11,713 nt of DNA from JBEBGV01 sp040081265 (lineage in GTDB: Bacteria > Acidobacteriota > Vicinamibacteria > Vicinamibacterales > UBA2999). How positions within the stretch are numbered: the first letter of the stretch is position 1; every line of letters starts with the position of its first letter. Where the stretch lies: positions 1 to 11,713 of the forward strand of contig JBEBGV010000102.1 of the NCBI GenBank assembly GCA_040081265.1. Reading direction: 5' to 3'. Shown in pieces: positions 6,288 through 11,713 of this stretch. The position numbers and the translations under genes were made by a program. The notes beneath the pieces are model-generated. The model ran no database searches and was not told where the DNA came from. It saw only the letters and a program-made list of their open reading frames with translations.

Positions 6288-7955
6288 CTAGTTTTGCCAG
6301 TTCGAGGTCACCTGGATCTGCGGAGCCGGACGAAACAGCATCAGGAACTGGCTCGCGTCGCCGGCACGAATGAGCTCCCAGTTTCGCCGGAGTTGCGGCT
6401 GGATGTATCCCGTGACCGGTAGCGTCCGTGGTTGTCCAAATGTGGGCGTGTCGCCCAGTTGCACGGACACGGCATACATTTGCCCGTCCTTGTCGAACAC
6501 GAGCTGATTGTCGCTGGTCCACATCGGCGAACGTCCGCCTTCGGTGGAAACTTGGTACTTCTTCCCCGTCGCCGGATACGGCTGGATGTAGAGCTGCCAA
6601 TCCCCCGATTCGCTCGACATGAACGCCACCCACTTGCGGTTGGGGGACATCGAGCTGCTCATCTGGGCGCTGTCGTCGAGGGACAGGGCAATCGGCTCGA
6701 CCTCTTTCTTCCCCGGCGCATAGAACCAGACGTCGTAGTTATTGCCGCGGCCGCGATGGGAGATGAAGCTGAACCCCTGGTCACCCTCCATCCAGTGCTC
6801 GCCGGCGCGGGCCGGCCTGGCGACAATCTCCGGTTCGCCGGACCCGTCAGCGCGCTGCATGAAGAGGATTTCCTCGCCGTTGTTCCGGCGCTGGCCCAGT
6901 GAACCGAACGACAGCCACTCGCCGTCGGGGCTGAGCAGCGGGAACGTGGCATTCTCGATCACCTTCCGGGCGCTGGCGAGGTTGGGAAAATCGGCCACGT
7001 AGATCGTGCCCTGCGCCGCGAAGGCCACCTTCTTCCCGTTGGCCGCGATGCGCGGTGCGGCAGTCCCGGCTGGCACTGGGCCGAGCGAGGTCCGTTTGCC
7101 GTCCAGGCCCACCAGGTTGAGCTCCATCGTTGCAGCCCCACCCGCACGGACGTAGGCCAATGCGCCACTCGCCGCCACGGCATAGAGCGCCGCGCCTGTT
7201 GGAGCCTGAATCTGCACCTCGTCGCTGATCGCCCTGGGCTGCCCACTGATTGATCGGGTGCGGGCGTCGAAGCGGACAGCCATGACGCGACCGCCGGAGA
7301 CATACACCAGATTTCCGCTCGCCAGATAGCGGGCATCGCCGCCAGGCGTAATCACCGTCCGCTGCCGGGTGGTCATCGACTGCACCACGATTCGGCTCTG
7401 CGCCCAGTTGGTGGGCGTACCCTCGCCGAGTGTGAACAGGACGTGGTCGCCGTCCGGCAGCAACTGCGGAGCGCGGGCCGCTTCACCCGCAGCCAGTGTC
7501 ACCACCGTCTGCAGGGGCCCGCCGCTCGCCGGTACGCGCAGCACACCTTTGTCCGCCCCACCAATGTAGATCTGGCCGTCGGTGCCCCAGCTGAGACCCA
7601 ACGGGCTGTCCACGGTCGCCAGCGTGACGCGCATGCCGCCTGCAGCCGACACGCGTTCAATCACGCCGCCAGCATTGGTCCAGTACACGATCGACCGCCC
7701 GTCCGGGGAAAATGCCGGGTTGCTCTGGTTGCGCCCCCGCAGTGGTCCTTCGACTAACGCCGGCACGCCCCCGGCAACGGGGCGCAGGAAGAGCGTGGCC
7801 CGCGCGGTGTAGAGCAGCTGAGTGCCATCCGGCGAGAGCGCAAACGGATACCGTTCTGGCTGGTTGAATTCGTGCCCGTCGGGAAGTGCGATCGTCTGTC
7901 CCGCGGCCGGGACTGCAAGCGCGCACACAAGAGCAATCATGACTGGCAAACGCAT
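6288..7955 (-). CDS. Secreted TolB/WD40-like beta-propeller protein
   Basis: A 555-residue protein with a signal peptide (residues 1-19, ending PAAG) followed entirely by propeller repeats. The blade motif recurs as FALSPDGTQLLYT (38-50), AFSPDGRSIVYWT (81-93), LSWGTDGQIYIG (121-132) and later LLPDGDHVLFT, LSPDGEWLSFGS, MSPNRKWVAFMS and PMWTSDNQLVFD. The final portion, with FGQPRTLPVTGY and FLMLFRPAP, resembles the extracytoplasmic half of Acidobacteria Ser/Thr kinases that end in PD40/WD40-like repeats. No kinase domain is present here, so this looks like the sensor or binding half as a free exported protein. No catalytic residues are recognised, so ligand or protein binding is the likely role. 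GAGAGG lies 5 nt before the ATG. The gene is 35 bp downstream of the MBL stop and 22 bp upstream of the lectin-like gene. Confidence 0.87.
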   Translation of the reverse strand: MRLPVMIALVCALAVPAAGQTIALPDGHEFNQPERYPFALSPDGTQLLYTARATLFLRPVAGGVPALVEGPLRGRNQSNPAFSPDGRSIVYWTNAGGVIERVSAAGGMRVTLATVDSPLGLSWGTDGQIYIGGADKGVLRVPASGGPLQTVVTLAAGEAARAPQLLPDGDHVLFTLGEGTPTNWAQSRIVVQSMTTRQRTVITPGGDARYLASGNLVYVSGGRVMAVRFDARTRSISGQPRAISDEVQIQAPTGAALYAVAASGALAYVRAGGAATMELNLVGLDGKRTSLGPVPAGTAAPRIAANGKKVAFAAQGTIYVADFPNLASARKVIENATFPLLSPDGEWLSFGSLGQRRNNGEEILFMQRADGSGEPEIVARPARAGEHWMEGDQGFSFISHRGRGNNYDVWFYAPGKKEVEPIALSLDDSAQMSSSMSPNRKWVAFMSSESGDWQLYIQPYPATGKKYQVSTEGGRSPMWTSDNQLVFDKDGQMYAVSVQLGDTPTFGQPRTLPVTGYIQPQLRRNWELIRAGDASQFLMLFRPAPQIQVTSNWQN

Positions 7956-7990
7956 AGGGACCTCTCACCGGCGAAAGCGATCGCGTGACG

Positions 7991-9079
7991 TTACCGCGAG
8001 TATTTGGTCAAGCTGTCGTAGGCTGACTGGATGACGGCCGCGCGCTGTTGTTCGTACCCAAGCCGGTCCTTGTGCTTCTCGAGCCGCACCGTGCGCTGCA
8101 GCTCCTCGACGGTCCGTCCGGCCTTGATCCCCTCCGACACAGCGGCGTAGATCTCCTCCAGGTACTGACGGAAGGCGACAAGACTCGCCTTGTCACCCAT
8201 CTGCCCATGGTTGGTGAAGACGCGATCGAAATCCAGCGTTTCCAGCACTTTGTAGGACGCGATCCACGTCTGCATCGGCCGGTGATCGAAGGCGAAGTTG
8301 CAGCACATCGAGATCAGGTTGGTGTAATCGCCGGCAAACAGGACGCGCTCGGTCGGGAAATAAACATCGATCGTGTCGCTGGTGTGGCGATTCCTCGCCC
8401 AGACCAGCTCAACTGGTTTTCCGCCGATCGTCAGCGTGTGTCGATCGCCCTTGAAGACGACCTCGGGCCACCGCACGTTGGCGCTGATCTCTTCCGCCGA
8501 CAGGAAGCCATCCTTGTCCTTGTCGAAGCTATCGAAGTTGCGGCGCGTGGCGGTCTGCGCCTCGGTGCGGTTCAGACGATTGTCGCCATCGAGGTCGGTG
8601 GTTTCCCCGGGCGGCGGCGCCTGTGCGATGGGCAGCCGCAGGTTGGTGCGCATGTTCTCGTGCGCGACGAAGGTCGCCGTGTCCGCGAACAGGGGGCCAC
8701 CGCTGCTGTGGTCCCAGTGGTAATGGGTCTGGACGACATACTTCACCGGCTTCCCAGGAAAGCGGCGCGCCAGCTCGGTCCGGAGCAACGCCGCAAAGTC
8801 GGTACTGATCGTGTCGACCAGGAGTATGCCCTCGTCGGTGACCAGGACAGCGACCACTGAGGCGCCGCGAATCGCGCGATACAGGTTGGGGGTAATCGAC
8901 TCGATGCGCAAGGGCAAGGCTGCCTCAGCCTCCGGGGTCAGAAACCCCGGTTGCGGCGGTAGTTGCGCTTGCGACGCCACCTGCGCGTCGAGGCCGACGC
9001 TGACGACGACGGCGAGGACCGTCGCCAGCCATGGCGCACGATAACCACGACCGAGAATCCAGAGTTCGCGCATGCGCAT
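7991..9079 (-). CDS. Exported metallo-beta-lactamase-fold hydrolase with inserted EF-hand pair
   Basis: A 362-residue exported MBL hydrolase, probably acting in the periplasm. A long signal sequence (about 1-32, ending LDAQ) precedes the fold. Metal ligands are intact: THYHWDH (118-124) gives H119, H121, D123 and H124; H232 lies in NRHTSDT, D251 in LFAGD, and H291 in TNHGQ. Between the HxHxDH loop and H232 sit two canonical 12-residue EF-hand loops, DLDGDNRLNRTE (162-173) and DKDKDGFLSAEE (186-197), 12 residues apart. This predicts two calcium sites next to the active site. The substrate is unknown; lactonase, thioesterase and other hydrolase roles remain possible. The frame stays open to 9166, but the signal peptide favours ATG at 9079 (or 9073). 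AAGGAGA at 9100-9094 is 14 nt from the ATG, rather far, so the start is somewhat uncertain. It is probably the first gene of the minus-strand operon, divergent from the two-component genes. Confidence 0.88.
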   Translation of the reverse strand: MRMRELWILGRGYRAPWLATVLAVVVSVGLDAQVASQAQLPPQPGFLTPEAEAALPLRIESITPNLYRAIRGASVVAVLVTDEGILLVDTISTDFAALLRTELARRFPGKPVKYVVQTHYHWDHSSGGPLFADTATFVAHENMRTNLRLPIAQAPPPGETTDLDGDNRLNRTEAQTATRRNFDSFDKDKDGFLSAEEISANVRWPEVVFKGDRHTLTIGGKPVELVWARNRHTSDTIDVYFPTERVLFAGDYTNLISMCCNFAFDHRPMQTWIASYKVLETLDFDRVFTNHGQMGDKASLVAFRQYLEEIYAAVSEGIKAGRTVEELQRTVRLEKHKDRLGYEQQRAAVIQSAYDSLTKYSR

Positions 9080-9130
9080 AGTGGTGGCCAGATTCTCCTT
9101 CGTCCGCTGCGGCGTTGCCCGTTGAAAACA

Positions 9131-9145
9131 GTTAAGAAATGTAAA
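9131..9145 (+). promoter_or_regulatory. CpxR-type box, GTTAA-N5-GTAAA, in the divergent intergenic region
   Basis: GTTAA (9131-9135) and GTAAA (9141-9145) form a direct repeat with a 5-nt spacer. It differs at one base from the classical CpxR consensus GTAAA-N5-GTAAA. It lies in an AT-rich island between the MBL operon start (9079) and the response regulator start (about 9186). The adjacent regulator has a CpxR-like recognition helix. Autoregulation and control of the divergent operon are the natural inference. One match to a short consensus could be chance, but the location and neighbour make it credible. Confidence 0.5.
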
Positions 9146-9166
9146 GGTCGCATTCGTGGCGCGCAA
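9138..9166 (-). promoter_or_regulatory. Possible sigma70-like promoter for the minus-strand operon
   Basis: On the minus strand, TTGCGC (9166-9161) and TACATT (9143-9138) are separated by exactly 17 nt. They match the -35 consensus at 3 of 6 and the -10 consensus at 4 of 6 positions. Transcription would begin near 9130, leaving a leader of about 50 nt before ATG 9079. The -10 lies inside the CpxR-type box. The matches are weak, so this is only a candidate. Confidence 0.25.
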
Positions 9167-9185
9167 TCCCTGTAGAGTGGCAGGC

Positions 9186-9884
9186 GTGAACGCCGTAGCA
9201 GTGCGTCAGCAGCCCGCCCGCGTACTCGTCATCGATGACGACAGGGAGCTGTGCGTGCTGATGACCGAGTTCCTGGCGTCGCATGGCTATCAGGTGTCCA
9301 CGGCCAGGGACGGTGTCGAGGGGCTCGAAGCGGCGCTCAGCGAACGACCCGACGTGGTAATCCTCGACGTCATGATGCCGAGGCTGAATGGCTTCGATGT
9401 GCTTCGGAGACTCCGGAAGCAGGCTCACCTTCCGGTATTGATGGTCTCTGCCCGCACCGCCCCCGAAGACCGCATTCAAGGCTTGAACTCCGGTGCCGAC
9501 GACTATCTCCTGAAACCCTTCGAGGTGGGCGAACTACTGGCGCGCATTCGCGCGATTCTGCGGCGGACGCAGCCCAGTGTCCGGCGGACACTCAGCGTTG
9601 GCGCCCTGCGCCTCGATGCCACGGCCCGACGCGTGTGGGTGGACACGCACGAAGTCGACCTCACCTCAACCGAATTCGACCTGCTGGAATTGCTCTGCGA
9701 GGCGCCTGGGACCGTCGTCTCGCGCGACACGATTGCCAGGTCGCTCTATGGGCGGGACACGACCGCCTACGAGCGCGCGATTGACGTACACGTCAGTCAT
9801 TTACGCAAGAAGCTCGGCGAGAGCGACGACCTGCGGATCAAGACGGTGCGTGGGACCGGCTATCTGCTGGCCAGTCACAACTAG
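9186..9884 (+). CDS. CpxR-like OmpR-family response regulator
   Basis: A 232-residue cytoplasmic transcription regulator. The receiver domain (about 12-125) has the acidic pocket D17-D19, phosphoacceptor Asp61 in LDVMMP, Ser88 and Lys110 in LKPF. The winged-helix domain (about 136-230) contains STEFDLLELL and the recognition-helix segment ERAIDVHVSHLRKKL (about 196-210), followed by TVRGTGYLL. Both halves read closest, by eye, to Escherichia coli CpxR (DDDREL, LDVMMP-x-x-NG, RAIRAILRR-like linker, RAID-x-H-x-S-x-LR-x-KL). The histidine kinase follows after 4 bp, so the pair forms an operon. The start is uncertain: GTG at 9186 is chosen because GAGTGG lies just upstream, but GTG at 9156 (AAAGG 8 nt upstream) or 9201 would also leave the receiver intact. 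A CpxR-type box lies about 40 bp upstream, suggesting autoregulation. Confidence 0.92.
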   Translation: MNAVAVRQQPARVLVIDDDRELCVLMTEFLASHGYQVSTARDGVEGLEAALSERPDVVILDVMMPRLNGFDVLRRLRKQAHLPVLMVSARTAPEDRIQGLNSGADDYLLKPFEVGELLARIRAILRRTQPSVRRTLSVGALRLDATARRVWVDTHEVDLTSTEFDLLELLCEAPGTVVSRDTIARSLYGRDTTAYERAIDVHVSHLRKKLGESDDLRIKTVRGTGYLLASHN

Positions 9885-9888
9885 CGGC

Positions 9889-11211
9889 ATGCGATCGCTC
9901 TATGCGCGGCTGCTTCTTGCGCTGCTCGCGGTCCTGCTGCTCTCGACCTACGCCTTCTACCTCGCGTACCGAGCCGTGACCGGCCCGAACATCGTGCGCA
10001 TGATCGACAGTTCGCAGCTGGCACAATCGGCCGAGGCCGCGGCGGCTCTTCAAGCCGGTGGCAGCGGCTCGGCAGCGGCATACCTGTCCAGGCTCGATGC
10101 GGTCACCCAGATGCCGCACTATCTGGTCGACGCAAACGGTCGCGACGTGGTCACCGCCGAGGACCGGTCGAGTCTGCTGCGGCAACGCTTCGATTCACAG
10201 CGGCCTCTTGTCTCCGACGACCATGGCCGGGCGGTGTTCGTCACCCCGGCCCCAGACGGCATTCATCGTCTGATCACCCTGGCACCGCCGCTGGTCGAGG
10301 CACGCGCGTTCATCCCGTATGTGACCGTCATCACCGGAGCGGTCATGCTGCTGTTCTGGCTGCTCGTCGCCCACGTCGTCAGGCCCATGCGTCAGCTCGC
10401 CCACACCGTGCAGCGATTCGGCCGCGGGGAGCTGGCGGCTCGTGCGGCGGTGCGGCGCCAGGACGAGATTGGTCAGCTCGCGGCGTCGTTCAACGACATG
10501 GCCGCCAGAATCGAAACGCTGGTGACGAGCGAACGCCGTTTGTTGCAGGACGTGTCGCACGAGCTGCGGTCACCGTTGACGCGACTCAATATCGGCATCG
10601 AACTGCTCCGCACGGCCACTGATCGCGACCAGGCGGCTGACCGGATTCAACGAGAGGCGGGCCGATTGTCCGATCTCGTCGCGACGCTGCTCGAAGTGGC
10701 GCGACTGGAGGGCGATCCGGCATCGACTCCCCTGGTGCCGCTCAATGTCGCAGACGTCTTGCGTGAGAGCGTTGACAGCTGTGCAGCCGAGGCCGAACCG
10801 CGCAAGGTCAGCATCCACCTCGAAGGGTGCACGAGCTCGAACGTCCCCGGCAACTGGGAGCTGCTGCGACGCGCGTTCGAAAACATCATCGGCAATGCCG
10901 CACGTTACGCACCGCCGAAGACAGTCGTGACCGTCACCTGCGCGTCGACGGCCGATGACTACGAGGTCACCGTGCGGGATTCCGGCCCCGGTGTGCGCGA
11001 GGATCAACTGGCGAAGCTGGGAAGCGCCTTCTACCGCACCGATGAGTCACGCAGCGCCGAAACGGGCGGCACGGGTCTCGGCCTCGCCATCGCCCGGCGC
11101 GCGATCCAACTGCATCGCGGCACCATCGAATTCAGGAATGCCGACCCCGGATTGTCGGTCGTCATTCGACTACCTCACAGCCAGCACGTCACCATGGATA
11201 CCCGTTCTTAG
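9889..11211 (+). CDS. CpxA-like membrane sensor histidine kinase
   Basis: A 440-residue inner-membrane kinase, presumed partner of the regulator 4 bp upstream. Its layout is a first membrane helix (about 8-27), a periplasmic sensor region (about 28-139), a second helix (about 141-164), HAMP (about 163-215), a dimerisation/phosphoacceptor domain with His224 in DVSHELRSPLTRL (221-233), and the ATPase domain. The N box is ENIIGNAARY (N332, N336), the G1 box DSGPGV (364-369), the F-box region FYRTDESR (381-388) and the G2 box GGTGLGLAI (393-401). HELRSPLTRL, FYRTDE and GGTGLGLAI read very like CpxA. All residues needed for phosphotransfer are present. The periplasmic region is only about 110 residues with no recognised domain, so the signal is unknown; envelope stress is the usual CpxA cue. 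The frame is open upstream of 9889, but ATG directly after the regulator stop, opening into the first membrane helix, is the sensible start. Confidence 0.92.
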   Translation: MRSLYARLLLALLAVLLLSTYAFYLAYRAVTGPNIVRMIDSSQLAQSAEAAAALQAGGSGSAAAYLSRLDAVTQMPHYLVDANGRDVVTAEDRSSLLRQRFDSQRPLVSDDHGRAVFVTPAPDGIHRLITLAPPLVEARAFIPYVTVITGAVMLLFWLLVAHVVRPMRQLAHTVQRFGRGELAARAAVRRQDEIGQLAASFNDMAARIETLVTSERRLLQDVSHELRSPLTRLNIGIELLRTATDRDQAADRIQREAGRLSDLVATLLEVARLEGDPASTPLVPLNVADVLRESVDSCAAEAEPRKVSIHLEGCTSSNVPGNWELLRRAFENIIGNAARYAPPKTVVTVTCASTADDYEVTVRDSGPGVREDQLAKLGSAFYRTDESRSAETGGTGLGLAIARRAIQLHRGTIEFRNADPGLSVVIRLPHSQHVTMDTRS

Positions 11212-11226
11212 GTATTTGCCACTGCC

Positions 11227-11251
11227 GGGCCGAAGGAGTAGGCTCCGGCCC
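11227..11251 (+). other. Stem-loop between the kinase gene and the next MBL gene
   Basis: GGGCC (11227-11231) pairs with GGCCC (11247-11251), and GGAG (11235-11238) pairs with CTCC (11243-11246) around a 4-nt loop. A 3-nt bulge (GAA) sits on the left arm. No T-run follows, so it is not a typical intrinsic terminator. It may weaken read-through or protect an mRNA end. GC-rich hairpins also arise by chance in this base composition. Confidence 0.35.
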
Positions 11252-11268
11252 AACCGAGGTCTCCCGAC

Positions 11269-11713
11269 ATGCACAAGCGACACTGGGCACTCCTCGCCGC
11301 AACAGCGGCGCTCGCCGGACAACTTTACGCGCAGACACCCACGCCGCAGATCCCCGTGTACAACTTCCGCTCGCCGGAAGACACGCGAAAGTTCGGCATG
11401 AAGCCGGAGGACATCAAGGCGGGCGTCAAACCGGACTACTCCCGTGTTCGCGACCGACTGGTCGTCGTACCCGTGCGCGGCGAGATCCACCTGATTGCCG
11501 GCGCAGGGGGCAACATCGCCATGCAGGTCGGCGATGAGGGCGTGCTGCTGGTGGATACCGGCGCCGCGGCCGCCGCCGAGCGGGTCGTCGCCGCCTACAA
11601 AGAGAAGACAGAGATGCCCTTGCGCTGGATCATCAACACCAGCGTCGATGGCGATCACACCGGCGGCAACGCGGCGGTCGCGGTCACGGGTCAGCCGGGC
11701 AACGGGGGCGGCC
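11269..11713 (+). CDS. Exported variant MBL-fold protein, C-terminus beyond the window
   Basis: The first 148 residues of an exported protein: a signal peptide (about 1-21, ending QLYA), a charged region (about 30-62), then an MBL-fold start. The blocks GAGGNIAMQVGDEG (78-91), LLVDTG (93-98) and INTSVDGDHTGGN (122-134) parallel those in the protein at 3377-4417. In place of HxHxDH it has S125, D127, D129 and H130, so the first two histidines are replaced but the Asp and last His stay. This is not random decay and may define a variant metal site. GAGGT lies 8 nt before the ATG. The gene begins 57 bp after the kinase stop, so it may share its transcript, although a stem-loop lies between. The remaining ligands cannot be checked because the gene leaves the window. 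Confidence 0.85.
   Translation, partial: MHKRHWALLAATAALAGQLYAQTPTPQIPVYNFRSPEDTRKFGMKPEDIKAGVKPDYSRVRDRLVVVPVRGEIHLIAGAGGNIAMQVGDEGVLLVDTGAAAAAERVVAAYKEKTEMPLRWIINTSVDGDHTGGNAAVAVTGQPGNGGG

Noticed and set aside
8048..8860. Plus-strand open frame of about 270 codons
   Set aside because: Antisense to the EF-hand MBL gene, whose motifs and metal ligands are clearly real; no domain in the antisense product.
9122..9127. TTGAAA as a -35 element for the response regulator
   Set aside because: No acceptable -10 lies 16-18 nt downstream; the position at 17 nt reads AGGTCG.
11227..11251. Intrinsic terminator after the kinase gene
   Set aside because: The hairpin is plausible but has a bulge and no following T-run, so I list it only as a stem-loop.
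1..11713. Mobile elements, CRISPR arrays, tRNA or rRNA genes
   Set aside because: I saw no transposase or integrase motifs, no regularly spaced repeats and no RNA-gene-like segments; nearly all bases are assigned to coding frames.

Overview
The window is GC-rich DNA, densely coding, in a style I associate with Acidobacteriota, probably the Vicinamibacteria lineage. That guess rests on protein families recognised by eye: exported 'WxDGRPHP' proteins of unknown function, variant metallo-beta-lactamase (MBL) proteins, stand-alone kinase-type beta-propellers and endostatin/lectin-like secreted proteins. No rRNA, tRNA or other marker gene is present, so the assignment is tentative.

Layout. Positions 1 to 9079 hold one tightly packed run of nine minus-strand genes. 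In the order they would be transcribed they are: a canonical MBL hydrolase carrying an inserted EF-hand pair (9079-7991), a secreted TolB/WD40-like propeller (7955-6288), a secreted lectin/endostatin-like protein (6265-5414), an exported protein of unknown function (5399-4422), an MBL-fold protein that has lost most metal ligands (4417-3377), a second exported unknown that overlaps it by ATGA (3380-2556), a Tat-exported zinc-type dehydrogenase (2522-1002), a third exported unknown (980-102) and the start of a further gene (77-1). Gaps are at most about 35 bp, so a single operon is likely. All eight complete products carry an N-terminal Sec or Tat export signal, and the visible start of the ninth is compatible with one.

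A divergent intergenic region of about 100 bp (9080-9185) separates this run from a plus-strand two-component system: a CpxR-like response regulator (9186-9884) and a CpxA-like sensor kinase (9889-11211). It contains GTTAA-N5-GTAAA, one base from the classical CpxR box GTAAA-N5-GTAAA, and the regulator has the CpxR-type recognition helix. The best hypothesis from this window is that an envelope-sensing Cpx-type system regulates itself and an all-exported enzyme/binding-protein operon. After the kinase, the start of another exported MBL-fold protein (11269 onward) runs off the window; it belongs to the same variant subfamily as the one at 3377-4417.

Substrate and pathway are not evident. The combination of exported dehydrogenase, three MBL-fold proteins, a lectin-like domain, a propeller and three paralogous unknowns suggests processing or sensing of a small molecule or glycan in the periplasm, but that is inference.
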